DNA of 64,000 nucleotides from assembly GCF_031764535.1 (NCBI RefSeq), contig NZ_CP134499.1:3100001-3164000 (forward strand), written 5' to 3'. Position 1 is the stretch's first letter; each line of letters starts with the position of its first letter. A model generated the notes under the pieces. It saw only the letters and a list, made by a program, of their open reading frames with translations, ran no database searches and was not told where the DNA came from. Position numbers and translations under genes: made by a program. This DNA is from Pseudomonas sp. SG20056 (GTDB lineage Bacteria; Pseudomonadota; Gammaproteobacteria; Pseudomonadales; Pseudomonadaceae). Shown piece by piece: positions 42,637-51,681 of the stretch.

Positions 42637-43479
42637 TTACTTGCTCGGCAGCTCGATACGGTCTTCGTGGATCACGATGCGACCCTGCTTGTACAAACCG
42701 CCAATGGCCTTCTTGAAGTTGCCCTTGCTGACCCGAAACAGCCCGGCAATTTCTTCAGGTGAACTTTTGTCATTCACCTTGAGTACGCCATCGTGCTCGC
42801 GCAGCTTGGCCAGAATCTGTTCCCCAAGGCTGCTGGCAGCCTCCTGACCCACTGGCTGCAGGCTCAAGCTGATTTTGCCATCGGCGCGCACTTCCTTGAT
42901 AAAGCCTTTTTCCTGCATACCGCTGCGCACGAACTTGAACAATTCGTTCTTGTGGATCAGGCCCCAGTGCTTGCCATTGATAATGGCTTTGAAGCCCATA
43001 TCCGTGGATTCGGCCACCAACAGGTCGACTTCCTCACCCGCCTTGTAGTTGGCCGGCACGTTATCCAGGTAACGATCCAATCGAGCAGTAGCGGTGATGC
43101 GCTTGCTGCGCTTATCAAGGAATACATGCACCACGCAGTAATCACCAATCTGCAACGGGCGCTTTTCTTCGGAGTGCGGTAACAATAAATCTTTCGGCAA
43201 ACCCCAATTAAGGAATAAGCCCACTCGATTTATATCCACAACTTTCAAACTGGCGAATTCGCCCACCTGAACTTTTGGCTTTTCCGTGGTGGCAATCAAT
43301 TTGTCTTCACTGTCCAAGTAAATAAAGACGTTCAACCAGTCTTCCACTTCACTTGGGGTATCACTTGGGATATAGCGTTTGGGCAATAGAATTTCGCCAT
43401 CCGCGCCGCCATCCAGATACAGGCCGAAGTCGGTGTGCTTCACGACCTGCAAACTATTCATTCGTCCAATTACCGCCAT
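42637..43479 (-). CDS. cvfB: S1-domain RNA-binding protein CvfB
   Basis: A 280-residue cytosolic protein with three S1-like domains and a C-terminal winged helix. MAVIGRMNSLQVVKHTDFGLYLDGG..EILLPKRYIP is the first S1, GEFASLKVVDINRVGLFLNWGLPKDLLLP the second, GEEVDLLVAESTDMGFKAIINGKHWGLIHKNEL the third, and SPEEIAGLFRVSKGNFKKAIGGLYKQGRI the winged helix. This is the CvfB/YitL plan; the Staphylococcus protein binds RNA and affects virulence gene expression. It is monocistronic. Confidence 0.93.
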   Translation of the reverse strand: MAVIGRMNSLQVVKHTDFGLYLDGGADGEILLPKRYIPSDTPSEVEDWLNVFIYLDSEDKLIATTEKPKVQVGEFASLKVVDINRVGLFLNWGLPKDLLLPHSEEKRPLQIGDYCVVHVFLDKRSKRITATARLDRYLDNVPANYKAGEEVDLLVAESTDMGFKAIINGKHWGLIHKNELFKFVRSGMQEKGFIKEVRADGKISLSLQPVGQEAASSLGEQILAKLREHDGVLKVNDKSSPEEIAGLFRVSKGNFKKAIGGLYKQGRIVIHEDRIELPSK

Positions 43480-43792
43480 GATGCCCTACCCTCATTACCA
43501 GGCCGGCATTCTAGCCGACTCGCCTGTTAATTTCTCGGCCTACCGGCCATCGCCCTGCGCCAGTCTGATGTCCGTAACGGGTAATCCGACCGATGGAGCA
43601 AATCGCAAGGCACGGGCTCAGCACGAATTATCTATTCTTATTAAAACAATCACTTACTGGCATATTCGCTAATTATTCGGACTATTCGCAGAATAATTTC
43701 ACGGCATATCGTTACATCCGAGCTTTATTTACCAAGCAATTGTCAAGCGTTTCGAGTATCATGCGCGGCCAAATTAATTTTTAAATAGGTTA
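43480..43792. other. Intergenic region with AT-rich half
   Basis: 313 bases with no believable gene. From about 43620 to 43790 the composition is clearly more AT-rich than the surroundings, with runs such as AATTAATTTTTAAATAGG near 43771-43788. It must include divergent promoters for cvfB and the following small gene. Confidence 0.5.
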
Positions 43793-43981
43793 ATGGCCGT
43801 CATGCGCGTAAAAGCATCCAACAGCAAACCCAAGCCGGCTCCAGCCGTGGAAACCAGCGCCTCGATCGACGCACAGATCGAAGCCTTCCTGAAATCCGGC
43901 GGGGAAATTCAGCAAATTGCCAAAGGCGTCAGCGGCCAGGTGTACGGCACCACCAAGCAGATCACCATCGGTAAAAAGTAA
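43793..43981 (+). CDS. Small protein of unknown function
   Basis: A 62-residue soluble protein with a basic, Pro/Ala-rich N-terminus (RVKASNSKPKPAPAV), a short helix-like core (SIDAQIEAFLKSGGEIQQIAKGVSG) and a basic end. The core recalls short regulatory proteins that contact the transcription or translation machinery, but I do not recognise a named family. Start at 43793 or 43802. It stands alone after an AT-rich upstream region, suggesting strong or regulated expression. Confidence 0.66.
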   Translation: MAVMRVKASNSKPKPAPAVETSASIDAQIEAFLKSGGEIQQIAKGVSGQVYGTTKQITIGKK

Positions 43982-44209
43982 CGCTTTCTGGCCATGCAGC
44001 GCTTTGCTCGCAATGACAAGGCGCTGGCCAGTGCATAACCCCTCCCAATCCCTCGCTTCCTTCCCCATTACGACATCAGTTGTTTTGCCCTTTTGCGCCC
44101 CGCCTACTGGCGCTTAGCACAAGCTTGTTTCAGAATCATGTCAGCCCGCATTTTGCGGCTGTTTCGGCATTGCCACTGCTGAACGATGGCAATCGCCCCA
44201 GGAGTACCC

Positions 44210-46438
44210 GTGCGCGTTACCTGCAATTGGCTGCGACACCCTTCCAGCGCCCTGCTGACCCTCGGTTTGTTATTACTCGCCCTGCCATTGCTTAGCCGCT
44301 ACGCGCTGGGCTGGTCGCACGCTTATGGCTATCTGTCTGACCTGGCGATCGGCAGTTTGCTGGTGGTAGTCCTGCACCAACGCTCCTGGCTGCTGAGCAT
44401 TGCCCTGTTGCTGACCTGGTGCATCTTTACCCTGAGCACCGCCGAGTTGGTCAATGCAGTGGGGCGCATGCCGGAGCCGGCCGACCTGCAATACCTGGGC
44501 GATGCGCAGTTCGTCAGCCATTCGACCCAGGGCAGCGGCTTGAGCCAGCCTCTATTGGCTATCGCCATGGCCGTTCTGGTGGCGCTTTACCTGGGCCTGC
44601 GCAGCGTACAAACACCGCGCCGCGCCGCGCCATTTGCACGCAGATGGCTGCTGCTACCGCTGGCACTGCTTGCCGTGCACACAGCCGGCCAGCAATTCAA
44701 ACCCAGCGAAGCTGACCAATGGTTGCAGTTCAACCTGGCGCACAAGCTGTTGGCGGAAAGTACCAATAGCAGCCAGCAATACCTGGCCGACTGGCTGGCG
44801 GGTGATGAGCCGAGCAGCCCACCCGACATCCGCAGCCTGAATCAGCTGGATCTGCACGGTACGCCGCTGCTCAAGCAAGCCGGCAGCGCCCGCAACGTCC
44901 TGATCATCACCCTGGAAGGCGTAACCGGTGCCTACCTGCAAGCCAGCCGTCAGGCCATTGGTAGCAGCTACGCGCAAGACCCGATGCCGCGCCTGAGCCA
45001 GTGGGCCGAGCGCGGCATGCTCACCACTGACTACGTGCTGCATGGTCATCAGACCATCCGCGGCCTCTATGCCATGCTCTGCGGCGATTACAACAAACTC
45101 GACTCCGGTACCCCGAAAGGCGTCGAACTGCTCAACAACCCAGCGCGCAGTGAACAATGCCTGCCCGCACAACTGCGCGAACGCGGCCTCAGCACGCACT
45201 TCCTGCAAGGGGCCGGGCTGCGCTTTATGGCCAAAGACCAGATCATGCCGCAGATGGGTTTCGACAAGACCCTGGGCCGCGACTGGTTCAAGAACAAGCC
45301 CTATATCGATTTCCCCTGGGGCATGGACGATAAGGCCTACTTCGAAGGCGCGCTGGGTTACGTGCAACAGCTGCGCAAAAAGCGTCAGCCCTGGATGTTG
45401 ACCCTGCTGACCGTGGGTACTCACCAGCCCTACTCCGCCCCGCAGGACTACCTGGACCGCCACCCTAACGCCAAGCTGGCGGCGATTGCCTACCTGGACG
45501 ATGCAGTTGCTGACTTTCTCAACGCGCTGGAAAAACAGGGCGTGATGAAAGACACCCTGGTGATCGTCACCTCGGATGAATCCCACGGCCTGGAAAACGT
45601 CCGTCTGGCTTCGGCCTGGGGCTTCAACTTGCTGTTGGCGCCCGAGCAGGCGCAACTGCCCGCCATCAAGCAAGGCGTGTATGGCCATGTCGATCTGACA
45701 GCGTCGGTGCTCGACTACTTCGCCTTCCCGGTACCGAGCAATATCGCCGGCCGTTCATTGCTACGCGACTACGCCACGGGCCGCGAGATCATCTCCTACA
45801 CCAACGGCCTGCTACGCCAGCATGACGGCAACGGCACGCTGACCGAGTGCGACTTCCAGAATGTCTGCCGGCGCTACGCTAGCCCTGGCTTTATTGCCGA
45901 CAGCGCACGCTACCTGGGCCGCTTCAGCGGCAAACCGGCACGCCTGATCAGCCAGCAAGCGGCCCTGCTTGACCAGTCACTGAGCAATGGTGGTCAGATC
46001 AAGCAAAGCTATCAGTTCGCCAACCAGCAGCCTATCAGGCTAAAACCCAGCGTCAGTGATGATTGGGCAGACAACCTGGTGGGCGCGCAGTACCTGACCT
46101 TGGGTGCAGCTACCCAGACCACCGTCACCCTGAAAATCCGCGCCCTGCGTATGGATAAAAAAGGCGCCACGCTGCAATTGAAAACCAAGGAGTACGACCG
46201 CGATGTCGACGTGGCGATCCCAACGCTGCCACTGCTGACACGCGACAAACCCGTCCAGGTCAGCTTCACCTTCGACAACCCGCAAGCACGCAAGGCGTTC
46301 TCCTTCCACCTGCTGGGCCAGGGTCAGGGTGCAATCGAGATTGTTGATTTCAGCGTCAGCAGCTTGCCCATGCCCAGCGAGGAGGAGCTGCTCGCTGCGC
46401 AAGAAAGCCTGGAAGAAGTGGCGCCCGTCAGCCAGTGA
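44210..46438 (+). CDS. LTA synthase/sulfatase-family membrane phosphotransferase
   Basis: A 742-residue inner-membrane protein with several N-terminal helices and a large periplasmic sulfatase-fold domain. RNVLIITLEGVTGAYL gives the metal-binding Glu, HGHQTIRGLYAMLCG the nucleophile loop (Thr/Ser region), FPWGMDDKAYFEGAL and VTSDESHGLENV the Asp/His metal ligands. Relatives transfer phosphoglycerol or phosphoethanolamine to glycans. The C-terminal part after about residue 560 is extra beta-rich sequence. GTG 44210 is chosen for AGGAG six bases before; ATG 44186 lacks it. The target polymer is unknown. Confidence 0.85.
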   Translation: MRVTCNWLRHPSSALLTLGLLLLALPLLSRYALGWSHAYGYLSDLAIGSLLVVVLHQRSWLLSIALLLTWCIFTLSTAELVNAVGRMPEPADLQYLGDAQFVSHSTQGSGLSQPLLAIAMAVLVALYLGLRSVQTPRRAAPFARRWLLLPLALLAVHTAGQQFKPSEADQWLQFNLAHKLLAESTNSSQQYLADWLAGDEPSSPPDIRSLNQLDLHGTPLLKQAGSARNVLIITLEGVTGAYLQASRQAIGSSYAQDPMPRLSQWAERGMLTTDYVLHGHQTIRGLYAMLCGDYNKLDSGTPKGVELLNNPARSEQCLPAQLRERGLSTHFLQGAGLRFMAKDQIMPQMGFDKTLGRDWFKNKPYIDFPWGMDDKAYFEGALGYVQQLRKKRQPWMLTLLTVGTHQPYSAPQDYLDRHPNAKLAAIAYLDDAVADFLNALEKQGVMKDTLVIVTSDESHGLENVRLASAWGFNLLLAPEQAQLPAIKQGVYGHVDLTASVLDYFAFPVPSNIAGRSLLRDYATGREIISYTNGLLRQHDGNGTLTECDFQNVCRRYASPGFIADSARYLGRFSGKPARLISQQAALLDQSLSNGGQIKQSYQFANQQPIRLKPSVSDDWADNLVGAQYLTLGAATQTTVTLKIRALRMDKKGATLQLKTKEYDRDVDVAIPTLPLLTRDKPVQVSFTFDNPQARKAFSFHLLGQGQGAIEIVDFSVSSLPMPSEEELLAAQESLEEVAPVSQ

Positions 46439-46454
46439 CGACAATCACAGGCCT

Positions 46455-47177
46455 TCAATACACAGCGTAACGGCGCTCGATGGTCGTGTACTCACCATTC
46501 TCCCGAATCGCCGCCAAACCCTGATTGAAGCGCTCGCAATCGACCTGCAGGCGGCAGCCCAGCTTGTAGTCCGTGGGCGAAAAAATCGGGTACAGGGTCA
46601 GCGGCTGCGTCACATCGACCTGGGTATACACCTCGCGATTGAAGTAACGCAGAATGCGCATATCCGACACCACCACATCCACCCGACCGCTGTAGAGCAT
46701 GCGGTTGCGGGCGATCTGAAAGGCTTCCTCACGATAGCGCGGGTTGTTTTCAGCCATGGCCTGAAACTCACTGCCAAGCAGAAAGCGCGCACGCTGGAAG
46801 GCATTTACCGAGTAGCCGCCCAGGTCACTGATGCGTTGGATATCCAGGTTTCGTGAACGCAAGGCCACCGCAACGTTCTGGTAACGGATATAGACATCCG
46901 AATAGAAAATAGAACCGCCGTTGCGTTCGTTGGTAGTGGCAATAACATCAATCTGGCCTTTGCTCAGCATCAGATTCAAGCGTTCCATCGGCGCGAAGTA
47001 CGCCACCGGTTCCAGCCCGCCGCGCTGCGCGGCAGTCATCACGATGTCGTACTCCAGGCCGCGGGCTTCACTCTCGAAGATATACGGCGGCTTGTGCGTA
47101 CCAAAGCCTACACGCAAGGCTTGCGCCGAGACATTCAGGCTGCACGACAGCACACAACAGACCCACAACCACTTCAT
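46455..47177 (-). CDS. Orphan periplasmic substrate-binding protein (SBP_bac_3 type)
   Basis: A 240-residue exported protein (signal peptide KWLWVCCVLSCSLNVSA). The family-3 fold is clear: LRVGFGTHKPPYIFESEARGLEYDIV, LMLSKGQIDVIATTNE, FYSDVYIRYQNVAVALRS and RVDVVVSDMRILRYF. It should bind an amino-acid-like ligand in the periplasm. No transporter genes adjoin, as for 1289-2053 and 31559-32446. It converges on the sulfatase-like gene with a 16-base gap. ATG 47177 is chosen because the signal peptide starts there. Confidence 0.78.
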   Translation of the reverse strand: MKWLWVCCVLSCSLNVSAQALRVGFGTHKPPYIFESEARGLEYDIVMTAAQRGGLEPVAYFAPMERLNLMLSKGQIDVIATTNERNGGSIFYSDVYIRYQNVAVALRSRNLDIQRISDLGGYSVNAFQRARFLLGSEFQAMAENNPRYREEAFQIARNRMLYSGRVDVVVSDMRILRYFNREVYTQVDVTQPLTLYPIFSPTDYKLGCRLQVDCERFNQGLAAIRENGEYTTIERRYAVY

Positions 47178-47394
47178 GGCGATACCCGAGTTAAACCAGT
47201 GCCCAGCATAGCCGGCTATGACCTGACTCTGCATTGCCCTATCGCGGAGATTGATTACTCGGAATTAGCTCTCAGGCGTTATTGCACCTCGCCCTCCTAA
47301 TTTCCGACCAACCCAGGCCCGCTTAGGTTCGACCTGAACTTTCGTCAGCCAAGCGCACGCAACCGAAGACGCAAGCCTGTTCTCCCGCGAGGAC

Positions 47395-47706
47395 ATTGCC
47401 AGAAAGATCACTCTGCCCAGTAAAACCGCTCTGAGCCTTTGCGCTGCCTTCGCTCTATTTGCCCAGAGCAAGGCCTACGCTTCGTGCAGTTCCGAGGAGG
47501 CGATCGCCAAAGCCGGGCAACTCGCAGCCAAAGTTGCAGAGATCACCGGAAAAGACCCTGCCCGCGCGGAATAGCTGCGCGCAGAACTGAAGTAAACCTC
47601 ACCCGATACTTCCTCTGACCAGCCGGAAAACGCTTGCGTAGGCTACGACCAGCGCATCAAGGAACTGGAAGAAGCCGGCGATGAGATGCAAGACGCCCCA
47701 AACTAG
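47395..47706 (+). pseudogene. Decayed small exported-protein gene
   Basis: One frame reads ARKITLPSKTALSLCAAF then ALFAQSKAYASCSSEEAIAK, a signal peptide and Cys-containing mature start, continuing through a helical AGQLAAKVAEITGKDPA segment and a final ENACVGYDQRIKELEEAGDE. It is broken by TAG at 47572-47574 (probably from CAG) and TAA at 47593-47595 (probably from GAA), and the expected ATG position after GAGGAC reads ATT (47395). No frameshift is present. This pattern resembles small Cys-containing periplasmic proteins of Pseudomonas. It seems recently inactivated by point changes. Confidence 0.66.
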
Positions 47707-47826
47707 CCGCCACTCGGTTTGCTCACCGCAGCCAATCACCCGCATCGATAACGGAGGATTCGTCGCACCTTGGCCACTCCGGTCTAGACTTCAGCCACTT
47801 TGTTCAGCCACTACCGGAGAATTCCC

Positions 47827-48807
47827 ATGCTTAAAGCCGAGTATCAAACCCGCGGCCCCGCTCCTCAGGAAGTAATCGCCGCCGTTGCTCTGCAGTTAGC
47901 GGAGCCTGGCGCAGGCCAAGTACGCATCAAGGTGCTGGCGGCGCCGATCAACCCGTCCGATGTGCTTACCCTGACCGGCGAATACGGCATGTTGCCACCG
48001 CTGCCAGCGATTGGCGGCAACGAAGGGGTTGGCCGAGTGGAAGCGCTCGGCGCTGAGGTCGGCAACCTGAAGGTCGGCCAGATGGTGCTGTTGCCGGTTG
48101 GCTGCGGCACCTGGGTCAGCCATTTGAATGCACCGGCCAATAAACTTATTCCCCTGCCGGAAGCTGACCCGCAACAACTGGCGATGCTCACAGTCAACCC
48201 GCCGACCGCATCCCTGATGCTCAGTGAATTCGTCGACCTCAAGCCCGGCGATTGGGTGATCCAGAACGCTGCCAACTCAGGCGTCGGCAGCTACCTGATC
48301 CAGTTGGCCAAGCTGCGCGGCTTCAAAACCATCAACGTGGTACGCCGTGAGTCGGCAGTAGCCGGCGTTGAGGCCGAAGGCGGTGATGTGGTGCTGGTTG
48401 ATGGGCCTGACTTGGCCAAGCGCGTGCGCGCAGCCACTGGCGGTGCAAACGTGCGTTTGGGTATTGATGCCGTAGGCGGCGAGTCTACCGACCACCTGGC
48501 TGCCAGCTTGTGCGACGGCGGCGTGCTGGTTAACTACGGCATGATGAGCCGCCAACCATGCCAGGTATCGCCCGCCTCGTTCGTGTTTCGCGACGTCAGC
48601 CTGCGCGGTTTCTGGCTGGCCAAGTGGTTCCAGAACGCCAGCCAGGCCGAGCAGATGAAGGTGTTTGGTGAACTGGTGCAGTTGATTGCCAGCGGCAAAC
48701 TGCACACCCGTGTCGCTGCCACCTATGACGTCAGCGAAATCAAGCAAGCCGTGGCGGCCGCCGCCAGTGGCGAGCGCGATGGCAAGATCTTGATCGTACC
48801 GAAGTAA
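47827..48807 (+). CDS. Zinc-type alcohol dehydrogenase-like oxidoreductase
   Basis: A 326-residue medium-chain dehydrogenase/reductase. GroES-like half with INPSDVLTLTGEYG and IGGNEGVGRVEALG; Rossmann half with DWVIQNAANSGVGSYLIQLAKLRGFKTINVVRR, where the AANSGVG loop binds NAD(P)H. The zinc ligands of classical alcohol dehydrogenases are missing, so it belongs with quinone reductase/enoyl-reductase (MECR-like) members. It probably reduces an alpha,beta-unsaturated carbonyl compound. It lies 120 bases after the pseudogene; AGAATTCCC precedes the ATG and its ribosome site is weak. Confidence 0.88.
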   Translation: MLKAEYQTRGPAPQEVIAAVALQLAEPGAGQVRIKVLAAPINPSDVLTLTGEYGMLPPLPAIGGNEGVGRVEALGAEVGNLKVGQMVLLPVGCGTWVSHLNAPANKLIPLPEADPQQLAMLTVNPPTASLMLSEFVDLKPGDWVIQNAANSGVGSYLIQLAKLRGFKTINVVRRESAVAGVEAEGGDVVLVDGPDLAKRVRAATGGANVRLGIDAVGGESTDHLAASLCDGGVLVNYGMMSRQPCQVSPASFVFRDVSLRGFWLAKWFQNASQAEQMKVFGELVQLIASGKLHTRVAATYDVSEIKQAVAAAASGERDGKILIVPK

Positions 48808-48842
48808 GGATCAAGCGGCAGACGGCGGAAAGCCCGCCGTCT

Positions 48843-49364
48843 TCAGCTGCCTGCTGGCGTATTGATCAACCACAGCACCAGCCCCGCCAGGGACAAGTGC
48901 AGCAGAACGATCAACCAGAACAGCAGCTGATAACTCAGCTTGCGGTTCTTGTGCCGAATCAGCCGCTGCGCCAGCAACCCGCCGGGCCAGCCGCCCAATA
49001 ACTCATACAGATGCAGGCGCGCCTCGGGCGTGCGCTGCTGGCCTTTGATGGCGCATTGTTTGTCGCGGTAATAGGCGATAAAGCAGACCAGGCTCATCAG
49101 CCCGTAAAGCAGCGCTAGCAAAGAGAGAAGATCGACCCCGACCAGCAACGGTTGAACCCGTTCGTGCCAGAGCTGCGCAACACCCTGCAGCAACGGCGGG
49201 TAACTGGCGTAGTCGCTGACACTCAAGGCCAGGTTGCTGTGCGCAATGCTGCAGGGCTGATCGGTGTAGAGCACCACACCGTCAGGCTGCACGCATTTGT
49301 GTACCGCGCCCTGCGCCTGCGCGGCCACAGCCAGCGCGGCGAACAGGCCCAGACGCCAAACCAT
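48843..49364 (-). CDS. DUF4124-DUF1294 membrane protein
   Basis: A 173-residue protein: signal peptide, a DUF4124-like piece (HKCVQPDGVVLYTDQPC, with two Cys), then helices and a DUF1294 unit (FIAYYRDKQCAIKGQQRTPEARLHLYELLGGWPGGLLAQRLIRHKNRK), an integral-membrane domain of unknown role. It begins 4 bases after the helicase stop on the same strand, so the two are likely co-transcribed. The fusion of the two domains is seen in other Pseudomonas proteins, though its purpose is unknown. Confidence 0.83.
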   Translation of the reverse strand: MVWRLGLFAALAVAAQAQGAVHKCVQPDGVVLYTDQPCSIAHSNLALSVSDYASYPPLLQGVAQLWHERVQPLLVGVDLLSLLALLYGLMSLVCFIAYYRDKQCAIKGQQRTPEARLHLYELLGGWPGGLLAQRLIRHKNRKLSYQLLFWLIVLLHLSLAGLVLWLINTPAGS

Positions 49365-49368
49365 TGGC

Positions 49369-50718
49369 TTACTCGGCGGTTGGAGCGCGGCGTTTCAGCG
49401 GGGCCAGGCCGTCCTGGCTGACCAGCACTGGCGCATCGGGTTTCGGCCGGTTGATGGTGTTGCGCTTCGGCGCCTTGGCTGCAGGCTTTTTCGTGGGGAG
49501 CTTCTTGCCCGTTTTCGGGTCGACCTTTTTCTTCTTCGGGCCAACCGCCTTGCCGGACGCCTTGAGGTTTTTCGGGCCTTGGTAGATGCCCTTGAGGTCC
49601 TTGATATTACGGCGTTCGAAGCGCTGCTTGAGGTAGCGCTCGATGCTCGACATCAGCGCCCAGTCGTTATGGCAGATCAGCGAGATCGCCAGACCTTCGG
49701 CGCCAGCACGACCGGTACGGCCGATGCGGTGCACGTACTCGTCGCCGGAACGCGGCATATCGAAGTTGATCACCAGGTCCAGGCCGTCAACATCCAGGCC
49801 GCGGGCGGCCACATCGGTGGCCACAAGAATCTTCACCGCGCCCTGCTTGAGGCGGTCGATGGCCAGCTTGCGATCCTTCTGGTCCTTCTCACCGTGCAAC
49901 ACAAAGGTCTTGAAGTCGTGGGCAACCAACTTGCCATACAGGCGGTCAGCCTGGACGCGGGTATTGGTGAAGATGATCGCCTTGTCGTAGGTCTCGTTTT
50001 TCAGCAACCACTCGACCAGACGCTCTTTGTGGTGGTTATGGTCAGCGGTGATGATCTGCTGACGGGTACCTTCATTGAGCTGACTGACGCGGTTGAGCTG
50101 CAGATGCTCAGGCTCTTTCAACACCTTGCCGACCACTTCGCGCAGCACTGCGCCGCCACTGGTCGCGGAGAACAGCAGGGTCTGGCGGTCGGCATTACAC
50201 AGCTCGGACAAACGCTGTACGTCCTCGGCAAAGCCCATGTCGAGCATGCGGTCGGCTTCATCGAGCACCAGCACTTCGACTTCATCGAGCAGCAGGTTGC
50301 CGGCGTTGGCGTGTTCGATCAGACGGCCTGGCGTGCCGATCAGGATGTCGACCTTGCGCAGCATGGCGGCCTGCACCTTGAAGTCTTCGCCACCGGTGAT
50401 CAACCCGCCCTTGAGGAAGGTGAACTGAGCGAAGCGCTCGACTTCCTTGAGGGTCTGCTGCGCCAGCTCGCGGGTCGGCAGCAGGATCATCGCGCGCACG
50501 CTCATGCGCGGCTGGGAAGCACCATCGCCGAGCAGGCGATTGAGCATGGGCAGCACAAAGGCTGCGGTTTTGCCGCTGCCGGTTTGCGCGGTAACCCGCA
50601 AGTCTTTTCCTTGCAGCGCCAGCGGAATGGCCGCCAACTGCACCGGGGTGGGCTCGACAAAATTAAGCTCGGCCACGGCTTTGAGCAGGCGTTCATGCAG
50701 GGCGAATTGGGAAAACAC
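49369..50718 (-). CDS. DEAD-box ATP-dependent RNA helicase
   Basis: A 449-residue cytosolic helicase with the complete motif set: FVEPTPVQLAAIP (Q motif), AQTGSGKTAA (I), PTRELAQQ (Ia), DEADRMLDMGF (II), FSAT (III), ARGLDVDGLDLVINFDMP (V) and HRIGRTGRAG (VI). The C-terminus is a lysine-rich tail (KKKKVDPKTGKKLPTKKPAAK) that binds RNA. It is related to the RhlE/SrmB branch used in RNA decay or ribosome assembly. GTG 50718 has GAGG at good distance; the longer frame upstream is unrelated. The DUF1294 gene follows at once. Confidence 0.92.
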   Translation of the reverse strand: MFSQFALHERLLKAVAELNFVEPTPVQLAAIPLALQGKDLRVTAQTGSGKTAAFVLPMLNRLLGDGASQPRMSVRAMILLPTRELAQQTLKEVERFAQFTFLKGGLITGGEDFKVQAAMLRKVDILIGTPGRLIEHANAGNLLLDEVEVLVLDEADRMLDMGFAEDVQRLSELCNADRQTLLFSATSGGAVLREVVGKVLKEPEHLQLNRVSQLNEGTRQQIITADHNHHKERLVEWLLKNETYDKAIIFTNTRVQADRLYGKLVAHDFKTFVLHGEKDQKDRKLAIDRLKQGAVKILVATDVAARGLDVDGLDLVINFDMPRSGDEYVHRIGRTGRAGAEGLAISLICHNDWALMSSIERYLKQRFERRNIKDLKGIYQGPKNLKASGKAVGPKKKKVDPKTGKKLPTKKPAAKAPKRNTINRPKPDAPVLVSQDGLAPLKRRAPTAE

Positions 50719-50932
50719 GGGTATACCTCGACAAAAAATCAGCAATACAGCGACATAGATTACCGGTTCTGCCGGCTAAAAGCCCGAACGGCCTGGCCAA
50801 CGGCGTCTGTAGCCTGGTTTGCAACCGTACGGCAGGAGGTAGAAACAACGCAGATCGACGCCTCCCGTCAGACCACTACGCATCTACGGCATCGCGCCGG
50901 TAGAATGCGCGCCGCCATTCAATTCCGGGTGG

Positions 50933-50964
50933 CATGGGTTCCCTAACCCCATTCAGCAAAAAGG
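50933..50964 (+). ncRNA. Candidate preQ1-I riboswitch aptamer before yhhQ
   Basis: P1 pairs AUGGG (50934-50938) with CCCAU (50948-50952). The loop UUCCCUAAC keeps U after P1 and UAAC before CCC, matching the Thermoanaerobacter preQ1-I aptamer, whose C15 pairs with preQ1. An A-rich tail ends in AAGG (50961-50964), which is also the Shine-Dalgarno of yhhQ seven bases on. Pseudoknot P2 would pair loop CC with this GG, hiding the ribosome site when preQ1 binds. Confidence 0.78.
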
Positions 50965-50971
50965 TTCCGTC

Positions 50972-51625
50972 ATGCTAATTACCGCCCCTCAGCGCCTGCG
51001 TAATGCACTTATCGCACTGGTGCTGTTTCATATCCTGATCATCATCGCCAGCAACTACCTGGTGCAGCTGCCCATCACTCTGTTTGGCTGGCACACCACC
51101 TGGGGCGCGTTCAGCTTCCCGTTTATCTTCCTGGCCACCGACCTGACCGTACGCCTGCTCGGCAAACAGGCGGCGCGCCGGGTGATTGCCCGGGTGATGC
51201 TGCCGGCGCTGCTGATTTCCTACATCGTCTCGGTGCTGTTTCAGGAAGCCAGCTTTCGCGGCTTCGGCGCCTTGCTGGAGTTCAACGAGTTCGTGCTGCG
51301 CATTTCCATCGCCAGCTTCCTCGCCTACGTGCTGGGACAGTTTCTCGATATTCAGGTATTCGACCGCCTGCGCCAGCTGTCGCTGTGGTGGGTAGCGCCA
51401 ACCGTGTCGACCATCTTCGGTAACCTGCTTGACACCTACGCGTTCTTCTCGGTGGCGTTCTGGAACAGCAGCAACCCGTTTATGGCCGAGCACTGGGTGG
51501 AAATCGCCACAGTGGATTACGGGGTCAAACTGGTGGTCAGCCTGCTGCTGTTCGTACCGCTCTACGGCATGCTGCTCAATGCCATACTGCGCATTATGAC
51601 CGCCACCACGGCGAAGACGGCCTGA
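50972..51625 (+). CDS. yhhQ: Queuosine-precursor transporter YhhQ
   Basis: A 217-residue inner-membrane protein of six helices, importing 7-cyano-7-deazaguanine (preQ0) or 7-aminomethyl-7-deazaguanine (preQ1) for tRNA queuosine. FGWHTTWGAFSFPFIFLATDLTVRLLG, FRGFGALLEFNEFVLRISIASFLAYVLGQFLDIQVFDRLR and PTVSTIFGNLLDTYAFFSVAFW are diagnostic. The AAGG ribosome site lies within a probable preQ1-I aptamer. The riboswitch upstream supports the transport role. No other queuosine gene is adjacent. Confidence 0.95.
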   Translation: MLITAPQRLRNALIALVLFHILIIIASNYLVQLPITLFGWHTTWGAFSFPFIFLATDLTVRLLGKQAARRVIARVMLPALLISYIVSVLFQEASFRGFGALLEFNEFVLRISIASFLAYVLGQFLDIQVFDRLRQLSLWWVAPTVSTIFGNLLDTYAFFSVAFWNSSNPFMAEHWVEIATVDYGVKLVVSLLLFVPLYGMLLNAILRIMTATTAKTA

Positions 51626-51681
51626 GGAACCTTAGCATCAGGCCGACCTCCAAAGTTCATACCTCGCTACAGAGTTCTGCC

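Noticed and set aside
49297-50946. A 549-residue plus-strand frame opposite the helicase
   Set aside because: The minus strand encodes all DEAD-box motifs in order. The plus frame spans the intergenic region and has no motif.
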